DNA of 64,000 bases from DASXQK01 sp963724385 (GTDB taxonomy: Bacteria; Pseudomonadota; Alphaproteobacteria; Dongiales; Dongiaceae): contig CAVRUJ010000001.1 in assembly GCA_963724385.1 (NCBI GenBank), positions 2,232,001 through 2,296,000 of the forward strand, in the 5' to 3' direction. The position numbers were made by a program, and so were the translations under genes. The notes beneath the pieces are model-generated. The model had not been told where the DNA came from. It saw only the letters and a program-made list of their open reading frames with translations, and ran no database searches. Each line of letters opens with the position of its first letter. Position 1 is the stretch's first letter. Shown here one piece after another: positions 16,816 to 25,319 of the stretch.

Positions 16816-18033
16816 ATGAGCCAGAAAATTCACAGGTTGCCCTTGGGGGTTCTGTCTTCTACGGCGGTGAGGGCCTTCGTCCTAGTTTTGCTCCTGGGCC
16901 TTGCCCTGCCGGACGGGGCGCTCTTGGGGCCCGCGCGGGCGGCTGGCCAGGGACACGGGCAAGGACAAGGGCACGGCGCATCTCAAGGCGGAAAGCTGGG
17001 TGGCGGGCTGGGCGGAGCTGTCGGGGGTGCAGTTGGCGCCGTTGGTGGCGCAGTCGGCGAAGCCTTGGGTGGGAGCGTAGCGGGAGCGCTCAACGGTGCT
17101 GTGAAGAGTGCCGTGAGCGCTCAATCAAGCGCCAGCGGCGGACTCGGTGCGTCGCCCAGCAGTACGGGGGCCTCGGCTCTTGCCGATAAAGGCGCCACAA
17201 GCCAGTTGAGTGGAACGGGCAATCCAGCCAATGCTGAAGCAGCAGCAAGCGTCGGGCCTTCGATGGGTGAGGGCAACCTTCTCGGCCCCGCCGTGTTGGC
17301 CTGTTCCATCGTATCCGGTCCTTGCGAAGATGAGCTGTTTGTGGACCTAGCCTCCGTTGCGCCGGCAGGCTCCATCAGTGCTTCACAGGAGGCGCTTCAC
17401 GAATTGCGGCCTCCAGATCGTAGCGCGGTCGGCGCGATGGCGTGGCCTTCTAAGCCGGAGGTGGGCGCGTACGACATCGGGGGATGGCAGCAGGTTGCGA
17501 GCAAGTACAATCCGACCTCGCTGAATTCTGAGGGGCAGAGCCTCTCAAGCGACATCCTGGCCAGCTACTCCACTGCCGAACTCGCAAATCCGACGCATGG
17601 GCCGAACGGGCTTGAGGGCGGACCGCCGCAACCCGTCGACGCTACCGACGCCGTCGAATGGAAGGCCCAAATACGCACCACAGTCACAGGGAGCTTGGCC
17701 TCGGCTGATCCTGTTCCTGCCGATAGCGCTGCCACTTCGAGCGAGGCGGCTGCCCAGGCGGATTCGACCCTGGTTGGCGGCTACAAGCTGTGGCTCGGCA
17801 ATTTTCGAAGCGAAGGTGACGCCCGGCGGTACTGGGCCCGGCAAGTTCGCCGCTTCCCGGATCTCCTCAAGACATTGAAGCCGGTTCTGCGTCCGATCCA
17901 ATCCGCAACGATGGGGTCCCTCAGCTACCGCTTGCTTGGCGGATCGCTGACCAAGCGAGACAAGGCTGAGCATGTCTGTGGAACGATCCAATCGCGGTCG
18001 CCGCTCGCGGTTTGTCGGGTCGTGCTGAACTGA
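16816..18033 (+). CDS. Secreted glycine-rich protein with a C-terminal SPOR-like domain
   Basis: The protein is 405 residues from the ATG at 16816 (GGAG eleven bases upstream). A signal peptide (VLVLLLGLALPDGALLG...ARAAG) is followed by a low-complexity Gly/Gln/His then Gly/Ala/Val stretch, a long Ser/Ala-rich linker, and a final block of about 80 residues. That block starts YKLWLGNFRSEGDARRYWAR and ends CGTIQSRSPLAVCRVV, with the strand-helix-strand layout of SPOR domains, which bind denuded peptidoglycan at division sites. Most SPOR proteins are anchored by a transmembrane helix; this one looks soluble or surface-associated. The SPOR call is by pattern, not by search. Confidence 0.68.
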   Translation: MSQKIHRLPLGVLSSTAVRAFVLVLLLGLALPDGALLGPARAAGQGHGQGQGHGASQGGKLGGGLGGAVGGAVGAVGGAVGEALGGSVAGALNGAVKSAVSAQSSASGGLGASPSSTGASALADKGATSQLSGTGNPANAEAAASVGPSMGEGNLLGPAVLACSIVSGPCEDELFVDLASVAPAGSISASQEALHELRPPDRSAVGAMAWPSKPEVGAYDIGGWQQVASKYNPTSLNSEGQSLSSDILASYSTAELANPTHGPNGLEGGPPQPVDATDAVEWKAQIRTTVTGSLASADPVPADSAATSSEAAAQADSTLVGGYKLWLGNFRSEGDARRYWARQVRRFPDLLKTLKPVLRPIQSATMGSLSYRLLGGSLTKRDKAEHVCGTIQSRSPLAVCRVVLN

Positions 18034-18038
18034 AGAAG

Positions 18039-18089
18039 CAGGCGGCCGTCTCTGTAACGCAGATCACGGGCACGCAGCCAGGCCGCCTG
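18039..18089 (+). terminator. Inverted repeat after the SPOR-like gene, possible terminator
   Basis: A perfect 9-base inverted repeat, CAGGCGGCC (18039-18047) and GGCCGCCTG (18081-18089), with a 33-base spacer, begins 5 bases after the stop codon. No T-run follows. More inverted arms (CAGGCTG at 18142, CAGCCTG at 18175) follow within the gap before the M20 gene, so the 218-base spacer is highly structured but contains no gene I can support. Confidence 0.4.
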
Positions 18090-18251
18090 ATTGACGGGGA
18101 GTGCGCCCCCTGTAATCTGTGGCAGCAGGTTTGTCGGGTACCAGGCTGCGTCAGCAGGGGCAGGCCAACCGGGCCAGCCTGCCTCGATTCGATTCAGCGT
18201 CCGGGACACCCGACGCGCAACGCGCTGGAATGGGGCCGGCGGGGAGACGGG

Positions 18252-19496
18252 ATGACGACCAATATCCGCATCGATGGCGACCGGCTTTGGGACAGCCTGA
18301 TGGAGCTGGCGAAGATCGGCGCCACGGAGAAAGGTGGCGTCTGCCGCCTGGCTCTGACTGAGCTGGACCGGCAGGCGCGCGACCTCTTCTGCCGGTGGAC
18401 CGAAACCGCGGGCTGCAAAATCAGCATCGACAAGATGGGCAACATCTTCGCCCGGCGCCCGGGCAAGGACAATTCACTGGCTCCCGTGATGACGGGGAGC
18501 CATATCGATACTCAACCGACCGGCGGCAAGTTCGACGGCAACTACGGCGTGCTGGCCGGGCTCGAAGTGATCCGCACCCTCAACGACTTCAACTACGAGA
18601 CGATCCGGCCGGTGGAAGTCGTGGTCTGGACCAACGAAGAGGGCTCGCGCTTCGCACCCGCCATGATCGCCTCGGGCGTCTTCGCCGGGGTCTTCGATCT
18701 GGACTATGGCCTGGCCCGCAAGGATGTCGAAGGCAAGACCATGGGGGAGGAGCTGAAGCGCATCGGCTATGCCGGCGACGCAGCCTGCGGCGGCCGACCT
18801 TTGGCCGCCTTCTTCGAGGCCCATATCGAGCAGGGTCCGATCCTGGAAGCCGAGGGCAAGACCATCGGCGTCGTCGAGGGCGTCCAAGGGATTCGCTGGT
18901 ACGAGGTGACGGTGACCGGGCAGGAAGCCCATGCGGGGCCCACCCCGATGCCCCGGCGGAAGGACGCGCTTGTCGGCGTCTCGCGCATGGTGACCGCCGT
19001 CAATCGCATTGGCCTTTCCCGCCCGCCCTACGCCTGCGCCACGGTTGGGATGCTGCAGGTCTCGCCCAACTCGCGCAACGTGATCCCGGGCAAGGTCTTC
19101 TTCACCATCGACTTCCGCCATCCCGATCCGGATGTGCTGGCGGGCATGGGCCGGGACATGGAGGCCGAATGCGAGAAGATCGCGGGCGAACTCAAGCTCG
19201 AGCTCGACTTCAAGGAAATCTGGTATTCGCCCCCCGTGAAGTTCGCCGGCGAATGCGTCGGCGCGGTGCGCAAGGCGGCCGAGGAACTGGGCTTCAGCAA
19301 CCGGAGCATCGTCAGCGGTGCCGGTCATGACTCGGTCTATCTCTCGCGGGTGGCGCCGACGGGCATGATCTTCGTGCCCTGCAAGGACGGGATCAGCCAC
19401 AACGAGATCGAGGATGCCAAGCGCGAGGATCTGGCCGCCGGCTGCGACGTGCTGCTGCGGGCGATCATTGAACGGGCCAACGCCCCGGCCGGCTGA
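18252..19496 (+). CDS. M20-family amidohydrolase (allantoate amidohydrolase / N-carbamoyl-amino-acid hydrolase type)
   Basis: This is a dizinc amidohydrolase of 414 residues. Metal and catalytic motifs are TGSHIDTQPTGGKFDGNYG, WTNEEGSRF, HIEQGPILE and, near the end, SGAGHDSVYLSR and GISHNEIEDA. This subfamily releases ammonia and CO2 from allantoate, ureidoglycine, N-carbamoyl-beta-alanine or N-carbamoyl-L-amino acids. The purine operon nearby makes allantoate plausible. However, the NMT1-type binding protein directly downstream is often found with reductive pyrimidine degradation, which would favour N-carbamoyl-beta-alanine. The ATG follows GGGGAGACGGG. The substrate is unresolved. Confidence 0.85.
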   Translation: MTTNIRIDGDRLWDSLMELAKIGATEKGGVCRLALTELDRQARDLFCRWTETAGCKISIDKMGNIFARRPGKDNSLAPVMTGSHIDTQPTGGKFDGNYGVLAGLEVIRTLNDFNYETIRPVEVVVWTNEEGSRFAPAMIASGVFAGVFDLDYGLARKDVEGKTMGEELKRIGYAGDAACGGRPLAAFFEAHIEQGPILEAEGKTIGVVEGVQGIRWYEVTVTGQEAHAGPTPMPRRKDALVGVSRMVTAVNRIGLSRPPYACATVGMLQVSPNSRNVIPGKVFFTIDFRHPDPDVLAGMGRDMEAECEKIAGELKLELDFKEIWYSPPVKFAGECVGAVRKAAEELGFSNRSIVSGAGHDSVYLSRVAPTGMIFVPCKDGISHNEIEDAKREDLAAGCDVLLRAIIERANAPAG

Positions 19497-19508
19497 GCGA
19501 GGCTGACC

Positions 19509-20516
19509 ATGAGACGATTTCTCGGCCTTGTGGCGCTGACCGCACTGCTTGCCGGCTGGAGCATCGCCGCCGAAGCCGCCGACAAGCTGATCCTGCAGCT
19601 GAAATGGGTGACCCAGGCCCAGTTCGCCGGTTACTACGTGGCCAAGGACAGAGGCTTCTATAGAGATGTCGGGCTTATCGTCGAAATCCGCGCTGGCGGC
19701 CCCGACGTAAACCCCAGCCAAGTTATCGCCGGCGGCGGAGCCGATGTAGTCGTGGACTGGATGCCTTCGGCTCTGGCGACCCGGGAGAAGGGCGTTCCGC
19801 TGGTCAATATTGCCCAGCCCTTTCAGCATTCGGGCATGGAGCTCACTTGCCGGGCCGAAACCGGCATCAAAACGCCGGCCGATTTCAAGGGCCATACGCT
19901 GGGCGTCTGGTTCGGCGGCAACGAATACCCGTTCCTTTCCTGGATGAGCGCGCTCGGCATTTCGACCGAAGGCGGGCCGGCGGGTGTGACCGTGCTGAAG
20001 CAGGGCTACAGCGTCGATCCGCTGATCGAGAAGCACGCCGATTGCATTTCGACAATGACCTACAATGAGTATTGGCAGGTGATCGACGCCGGGCTCCCAG
20101 CCGACCAGCTCGTGGTCTTCAAGTATGAGGACGAAGGCGTGGCCACGCTCGAGGACGGGCTCTACACCCTCGAGAAAAACCTCAAGAATCCCGCCATGGC
20201 GGACAAGCTCGCCCGTTTCGTAAGGGCCTCCATGAAGGGCTGGGACTGGGCCGTCGCCAGTCAGGCCGAGGCGGTGCAGATCGTGCTCAACAACGATGTC
20301 ACCGGCGCCCAAACCGAGAAGCACCAGACCCGGATGCTGAGAGAAATAGCCAAGCTCGTGGGAACCAATCCAAAGGGCACCGGCTGGCTCGACCCGGCCG
20401 CCTATGACCGCACTGTGAAGATCCTGCTTTCGGGCGAGTCCGCGCCGGTGATCACCAAGGAGCCGGAAGGCGCCTGGACACACGACGTCTTCGACAAGGC
20501 GATGGCGATGCCGTGA
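19509..20516 (+). CDS. NMT1/THI5-family ABC transporter substrate-binding protein
   Basis: This is a periplasmic binding protein of 335 residues with signal peptide ending SIAAEAAD. The mature protein starts with the family pattern LILQLKWVTQAQFAGYYVAKD. A later AGGGADVVVDWMPSALATRE stretch and a cysteine-containing CISTMTYNEYW resemble the active-site region of THI5-like proteins that bind pyrimidine-like ligands. It begins 12 bases after the M20 hydrolase stop, so the two are one transcription unit. No permease or ATPase gene follows: the next gene is convergent. The ligand is probably a pyrimidine-type or ureide compound, by inference. Confidence 0.85.
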   Translation: MRRFLGLVALTALLAGWSIAAEAADKLILQLKWVTQAQFAGYYVAKDRGFYRDVGLIVEIRAGGPDVNPSQVIAGGGADVVVDWMPSALATREKGVPLVNIAQPFQHSGMELTCRAETGIKTPADFKGHTLGVWFGGNEYPFLSWMSALGISTEGGPAGVTVLKQGYSVDPLIEKHADCISTMTYNEYWQVIDAGLPADQLVVFKYEDEGVATLEDGLYTLEKNLKNPAMADKLARFVRASMKGWDWAVASQAEAVQIVLNNDVTGAQTEKHQTRMLREIAKLVGTNPKGTGWLDPAAYDRTVKILLSGESAPVITKEPEGAWTHDVFDKAMAMP

Positions 20517-20615
20517 AGCGGCTGTCGAAGGGCCTACTGTATTTCCAGGCTGGTCGAATTTGACAACAGCTTTCAGACAATAGACCCGATGTACAATCGC
20601 CTATAGCGGCATCGG

Positions 20616-21839
20616 CTAAACGGGGGGGCAAGTGCCATCCGTGGACCAGATGCGAATGCCCAAGAGCCCAGAGTGCATGGCGACGCAAACGATGTCGGAC
20701 GGGTTGTAGCGCGCATATTCGTCCGCGTCAGCCGCGCGAAACGTGGTTTCCTTCTTGTTTGGCCCCCAGGGCGCCAGCCCGATGTGGAAGGTCGGATTGC
20801 CACTGCCGTCCGGGTATATGTACTTGCCGTCAACTCGTGCGTTGAAATATGTGCTGCGAGAGGCACCAGATAGGCTATTGATGCAAAGCACGCCGGCACA
20901 AGAATAGGCGAGCACAATTGGCAGGACCAAGAATCCAGAGAACAAGGCGACCATAGGAATCCGGGCGTATTTCGTGGCGCGGAAATAGGCCACGGTGTAA
21001 GCGACAAAGGCAGCTAGACCCAGGCCGAACGCTTGCAAGCCTCCTCCTTCCACGAGAGTTAGCCCACCTCGCTGCGAGGCAACCAAGAATAATCCGATCC
21101 CTGAAGCGAAGCTGGTAGCCATCACGAGAAGCGTTGGGTTGCCAGGGCGCAGATTGCCCGACCTTGTCTCGCCCTCCGCTTGGGAATCAGCCGTCATGAT
21201 ATCTCCCCACCGCCACGCGTAGAGCAGAGCCAGCCACGGTAGGGCAAGCAAGGCAACGGTTGCTGGGACACTATATTTTTCCGTCTGGAACGGCCCCCAG
21301 ACGCCCACGAGCAACGTCGCGGCAACTAGAAACCATGCAAGCCACATGGCCCACTTCCATCGCTGACTGCGCTCTGTGGGAGTGCTGCCAAGCTTCGGAT
21401 TGGCCAGTGCTATGGCTTGGTTCTGGGCATCGAGATCCGGAATCCCCGCCATCCACGCGTCCCAAAGGGGATCCCTGCGGATGCCTGGTAGACGCCACGC
21501 CTGCTGATCGTTCGTGAATGAAAGGAATATGTCTTTTGCAATGCTTCGACGCCAAACGATGTCCTGACGCATAACGGTCTGGCGTTTGCCGATCCAACTG
21601 ACGCGTTCAATCCTGTCAGGGTAGAGAACAAACCTCGTTAGTGCCTGACTGGCAGACGCTATTCCGACCACGAGAAGGGCAGGCAGTGCGATCCAGTGAG
21701 TACCTCCGCGGCCTGCCCACATGACAAGGATGACCGCGAATGCGAAAATAACGCGCCAAAGCGACAGGGAGCTGCCGCCGCTCCAGGGGCGATAGGTCCG
21801 TGGATAGCTAGCGGGAACAAGTGAAGGAGGTTGGGGCAA
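20616..21839 (-). CDS. Multi-pass membrane protein of unknown function with PH-like cytoplasmic region
   Basis: The protein is about 407 residues and was not recognised. Two hydrophobic helices near residues 28-65 precede a segment (RFVLYPDRIERVSWIGKRQTVMRQDI) that resembles the bacterial PH-like (YcxB/DUF2244) pattern. A second group of six or so helices follows (WKWAMWLAWFLVAATLL, ALLALPWLALLYAW and others), then a polar, cysteine-containing C-terminal domain. Its base composition is visibly less GC-rich than its neighbours, suggesting acquisition. No ATG starts the frame: a TTG at 21839 is used here, and an upstream ATT is also open, so the true start is uncertain. Confidence 0.6.
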   Translation of the reverse strand: MPQPPSLVPASYPRTYRPWSGGSSLSLWRVIFAFAVILVMWAGRGGTHWIALPALLVVGIASASQALTRFVLYPDRIERVSWIGKRQTVMRQDIVWRRSIAKDIFLSFTNDQQAWRLPGIRRDPLWDAWMAGIPDLDAQNQAIALANPKLGSTPTERSQRWKWAMWLAWFLVAATLLVGVWGPFQTEKYSVPATVALLALPWLALLYAWRWGDIMTADSQAEGETRSGNLRPGNPTLLVMATSFASGIGLFLVASQRGGLTLVEGGGLQAFGLGLAAFVAYTVAYFRATKYARIPMVALFSGFLVLPIVLAYSCAGVLCINSLSGASRSTYFNARVDGKYIYPDGSGNPTFHIGLAPWGPNKKETTFRAADADEYARYNPSDIVCVAMHSGLLGIRIWSTDGTCPPV

Positions 21840-21962
21840 GGGTGGCCTGTAACGAAAAGTAGCAATGGTGCAGGCTAGTTCATTTCCCTCCTGTCGCCAA
21901 GATCGCCGGCGTGGCGCCCTCTTCCAAACGATACCGAACGGAAGGAGGCGTACCAGGCAAGC

Positions 21963-22433
21963 TCACGGCGGCGCGTTCCCCTCCATGTAGCAGATTGCAT
22001 GCATGCTGGCGCAGACCGCCAGCACGCGCTGCACCGCGTATGAGGTGGGGGATTGCTGGCCCGGCTTCACGGCCGAGGCGATCATCAGCTGGGAGACCTT
22101 GTCCTGAAGTTCGAACACATGGATGCCGACGGTCTGCTTGCCGTTGGTGACGTCGAGCTGCCGGCTCAGATCATCCTGGTTCGTGATCTTGTTTTCCGGG
22201 TGGGCATGCACCGTCTCGATAATGGTCCGGTAGACCTTGTCGGCGTTGGCTTCCAGGATGACGGTGGCCACATCATAGGTGGGCGTATCCGGTGCCGGCT
22301 TCTGCTGCATGCTTTCGACGCGGCCGATCACCTTGCGGGCGAGGAAGACCCATTGGGCCTGAGCCGCACCGGCGCTTGCCGCCAGCAGGAGAATGCCGAG
22401 CAGCAAACTGGCGCCCAATCGATGCAATGCCAT
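21963..22433 (-). CDS. Small secreted protein of unknown function
   Basis: The protein is 156 residues from the ATG at 22433, with a signal peptide ending SAGAAQAQW. The mature part contains ARKVIGRVESM, VATVILEANADKVYRTII, LDVTNGKQTVGIHVFEL and two C-terminal cysteines (AVCASMHAICYMEG) that could form a disulfide. The alternating strand/helix layout recalls small periplasmic proteins of the DUF3568 kind, but no family was recognised with confidence. It is divergent from the next secreted protein gene across 121 bases. Confidence 0.72.
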   Translation of the reverse strand: MALHRLGASLLLGILLLAASAGAAQAQWVFLARKVIGRVESMQQKPAPDTPTYDVATVILEANADKVYRTIIETVHAHPENKITNQDDLSRQLDVTNGKQTVGIHVFELQDKVSQLMIASAVKPGQQSPTSYAVQRVLAVCASMHAICYMEGNAPP

Positions 22434-22554
22434 GGAACCCTCGGATGTCCGGGATGGGACGCTCCAACCTAGTGCAATCGGCGATAGGTCGGCAATGCAG
22501 CCGTCGCCGCAGCGGATATATACTGCGCGAGAGTTCCATGGGAGTGCCGCAAGG

Positions 22555-23892
22555 ATGATCCGCCTCGGTCGCGCTCTATCGGCGTTCTTGCCGGCGCTTG
22601 TCGGCCTGGGATTGATTGTCTGGGGACAGGCCGCCCGCGGCGTGGATATGGGCCAGGCAAAAACCGAAATCTGCAAGGCCCGCGCGAGCTGCCGGCTCAT
22701 TGCGCTGAAAACGGCTGGCCAGTCGGAGGCCGGCGTTTCTCTGTTTGTCGCCGAAGTCGCGCTTGGCCTTGCCGACAAACCTGCCGATGGTCCGGATACG
22801 GGCTGCCTGTCCACGGAGGGCGACAACGACGGCGGTCGGGAGTATTGGCTGATCGCGGAGGGCAAAGACCCGAAGCTGGTGCTGAAGCTCTGCAACGACG
22901 GCTACGGCGCTGCTCAGGTCGGCGACGACCAAGTGGAGATCGGCCACGACAGGCTGACCCACATCCAATACGGCGGCTCCAACGATCGCTGGGAAGTGAC
23001 CGAAACGATCCAGCTGTCGCCACTGAAGTCGCTCAGCATGGAGGATTGTGGATTCCGGGCCAGCGATCCCACTTATGCGTCGCTGAGCTGGGTCGACGTG
23101 CCTGCCATGGCGGCCCGCTCGGTCGCCGTCGACGATGCCCTCAAGTCGGATTCTGCCAGCGACGATCCCTGCAGCCTGCTTCGCGGACAGATGGTGCTGC
23201 CGGCCAGGCCCGGCTTCCTGTCGGGCGTCAACGTCATGCTTCCCGACCTCGGTGGCGATGGCGAGTCGCCGCCGCCGGGATTTGCCGCAGGAACGATTCT
23301 CGGCAGCTGTGCCTCGCGGCTCACCCTTGGCAACGCCGGCGGCTACACGGTGTTCGGTCAGCCCGATGCCGCGCGGACGGCCGATCTTGCGTTCCTGGCA
23401 CTCGACCGCAAGACGTTGGTTTTACAGATTTTCGATTCCCAGCCTTACGTCACGCCGGCGAAGTCCTGGGTGGCTCAGGACCACTTCGAGCTTTGGACCA
23501 CCGAGGATCCGGGCATGGTCAATCACGCCGATCCCGGCAAGGTCCAGCAGCTCGGCATCGGCCTGGACGGCAAGGTCTATGCCGGGGTTGGCCAACCGAA
23601 ACTGCCCAAGGTGGACCGCTGGCAAGGCAAGGACGGCCTCAACCGCGCCGTGACGGTGCTGCGCCTGATCTGGCCGGACACCGATGCGCTCGTCGGCGGT
23701 GTCTCAATCGCCTATTCCGAAGCCGAGGGCGGACGCCAAACACGAATCTTCGCCACCGGCCCCATCGTCCGCAACCGCCCGCTCTACCTGCCCAACATCG
23801 ACGACGTTCCCATCACCTGCGGCGCCAAGGAAGGCCGTTGGGACGTGACCGACAATCCCGGCAAGCTGCAGGGCATCGATATCGCCAACTGA
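22555..23892 (+). CDS. Large secreted protein of unknown function
   Basis: The protein is 445 residues and was not recognised. The chosen ATG at 22555 follows GCCGCAAGG, a close but weak site. An N-terminal hydrophobic segment (LPALVGLGLIVWGQAARG) looks like a signal peptide. The mature region has paired cysteines (ICKARASCRL) and aspartate-rich stretches. A second half with beta-strand-like repeats (AFLALDRKTLVLQIFDSQPYV, HFELWTTEDPG) suggests a beta-sandwich domain. With the adjacent small secreted protein and the membrane protein downstream it forms a cluster of envelope proteins of unknown role. Confidence 0.7.
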   Translation: MIRLGRALSAFLPALVGLGLIVWGQAARGVDMGQAKTEICKARASCRLIALKTAGQSEAGVSLFVAEVALGLADKPADGPDTGCLSTEGDNDGGREYWLIAEGKDPKLVLKLCNDGYGAAQVGDDQVEIGHDRLTHIQYGGSNDRWEVTETIQLSPLKSLSMEDCGFRASDPTYASLSWVDVPAMAARSVAVDDALKSDSASDDPCSLLRGQMVLPARPGFLSGVNVMLPDLGGDGESPPPGFAAGTILGSCASRLTLGNAGGYTVFGQPDAARTADLAFLALDRKTLVLQIFDSQPYVTPAKSWVAQDHFELWTTEDPGMVNHADPGKVQQLGIGLDGKVYAGVGQPKLPKVDRWQGKDGLNRAVTVLRLIWPDTDALVGGVSIAYSEAEGGRQTRIFATGPIVRNRPLYLPNIDDVPITCGAKEGRWDVTDNPGKLQGIDIAN

Positions 23893-23897
23893 TCGCG

Positions 23898-24482
23898 CTA
23901 AAGAACCTGCCACAGCTGCTCGTCCACGTAGAGGATCAGCAGCCTTGAGCCGGGCGGTGGCGGGGATTTCGGATTGAGATCGTGACGCGGGAAATGTTTC
24001 TTGCGGGTGGCGGCTTCTTCTCCTGGCGGGGCGAAGCGGTACTCGAGCCGGAGCACATCGTTGGCGTCATCAGTATTGCGAAAGCGGGTCGAGACCACCT
24101 CGCCCGGCAGGAGCCCACCTCGCTCCGACAGCCGCTGCTCCCTACTGGTTTGCTTCAGCAGGACGAAGTTGATGCCGTAGTAGATCAGGGCTGCGGCCAG
24201 GAGAGTCGGCCCCGATGCCAAGAAGAATCCATTCATGTCCGCCACTGGCTGACCGGACGCCACAACCCATCCGAGGGCGGCGAGGCTGAGAGCGGTTCCC
24301 GCGATGGCAAAGACGGCCGTGGCGACCCGGAAGAATCGGTGAACGCGTGGGCTGTGCCCGGCAGGAATCGGTCCGCGTCCCGCGACGAAGTCGCGGCTCT
24401 CCTTGCGAAGAAACACGACTTCGGACAATGGCGGCAGAGGCGCCAAGGCCCGCAATGTGATTTCGACCGTCTCGCCGCTCAT
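23898..24482 (-). CDS. Membrane protein, DUF3592-like layout
   Basis: The protein is 194 residues. Two hydrophobic helices (VATAVFAIAGTALSLAALGWVV and LASGPTLLAAALIYYGINFVLL) separate a short N-terminal cytoplasmic part from a C-terminal domain. That domain has the pattern PGEVVSTRFR, LRLEYRFAPPGEE and LLILYVDEQLW, reminiscent of DUF3592. It converges with the secreted-protein gene, with only 5 bases between the stops. Function is unknown. Confidence 0.7.
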   Translation of the reverse strand: MSGETVEITLRALAPLPPLSEVVFLRKESRDFVAGRGPIPAGHSPRVHRFFRVATAVFAIAGTALSLAALGWVVASGQPVADMNGFFLASGPTLLAAALIYYGINFVLLKQTSREQRLSERGGLLPGEVVSTRFRNTDDANDVLRLEYRFAPPGEEAATRKKHFPRHDLNPKSPPPPGSRLLILYVDEQLWQVL

Positions 24483-24519
24483 TGCGGCTTCCTTGGGATG
24501 GGCAGCAGGCCCTGCGCCG

Positions 24520-25182
24520 CTACTCCGCGGCTTCGACCAGCCCGATGGGGCAGGAAACTCCTGTACCGCCCAGCCCGCAGTACCCGCCGGGGTTTTTGGC
24601 CAAGTACTGCTGGTGATAGTCCTCGGCGTAGTAGAACGGCCCGGCGTCGGCGATTTCCGTGGTGATGGGGCCGAAGCCGGCGGTGGTCAGCTTTTTCTGG
24701 AAGGCATCCCGTGAGGCCTCGGCCGCACGGCGCTGCTCGGGCGTGAAGCCGTAGATGGCTGAGCGGTACTGGGTGCCCATGTCGTTGCCCTGGCGCATGC
24801 CCTGGGTTGGGTCGTGGCTCTCCCAGAACAGCTTCAGCAGGGCCTCGTAGGACGTCACCTTGGGGTCGAAGACCACCAGCACGACCTCGGCATGTCCCGT
24901 CCGGCCCGAGCAGGTCTCCTCGTAAGTCGGGTTTGGCGTCGACCCGCCAGCGTAGCCCACGGCGGTGGTATAGACACCCGGCGCCTGCCAGAACTTCCGC
25001 TCCGCGCCCCAGAAACAGCCGAGACCGAAGATCGCCTGCTCGAGGCCGGCCGGGAAGGGCGGCTTCAGGGGATGGCCGTTGACCTCATGAGCCGCCGGCA
25101 CGGCCATGGCCGTGGTCCGGCCGGGCAAGGCCTCGCCGGCCGATGGAAGGGTGAGCTTGCGGCCCAGGAGCTTGGAGAGCAT
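24520..25182 (-). CDS. msrA: Peptide-methionine (S)-S-oxide reductase MsrA
   Basis: This 220-residue enzyme repairs oxidised methionine (S-sulfoxide) using thioredoxin. The catalytic cysteine is in FGLGCFWGAERKFWQ, followed by VGYAGG and GRTGHAEVV. Two further cysteines near the C-terminus (GGYCGLGGTGVSCPIG) are the recycling pair. The ATG at 25182 has a GGAGG site, which decides it over upstream in-frame ATGs. It is divergent from the agmatinase-family gene. Confidence 0.96.
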   Translation of the reverse strand: MLSKLLGRKLTLPSAGEALPGRTTAMAVPAAHEVNGHPLKPPFPAGLEQAIFGLGCFWGAERKFWQAPGVYTTAVGYAGGSTPNPTYEETCSGRTGHAEVVLVVFDPKVTSYEALLKLFWESHDPTQGMRQGNDMGTQYRSAIYGFTPEQRRAAEASRDAFQKKLTTAGFGPITTEIADAGPFYYAEDYHQQYLAKNPGGYCGLGGTGVSCPIGLVEAAE

Positions 25183-25319
25183 GGGAACCTCCGTTTCAAG
25201 GTCGGCCCATAACATGGGCCCATGGGCCCGCCGCGACAAGGGATCGGGCTGGGCCTGGACGGCGCGAGCCCGGGCTTCCATCATTCACGTTTGCGGCATC
25301 GGCTTTAGAGGAGGTTCTG

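Noticed and set aside
18474..20483. A 669-codon minus-strand open frame
   Set aside because: It is antisense to the M20 hydrolase and the binding protein, with His/Asp/Gly-rich composition typical of mirror frames.
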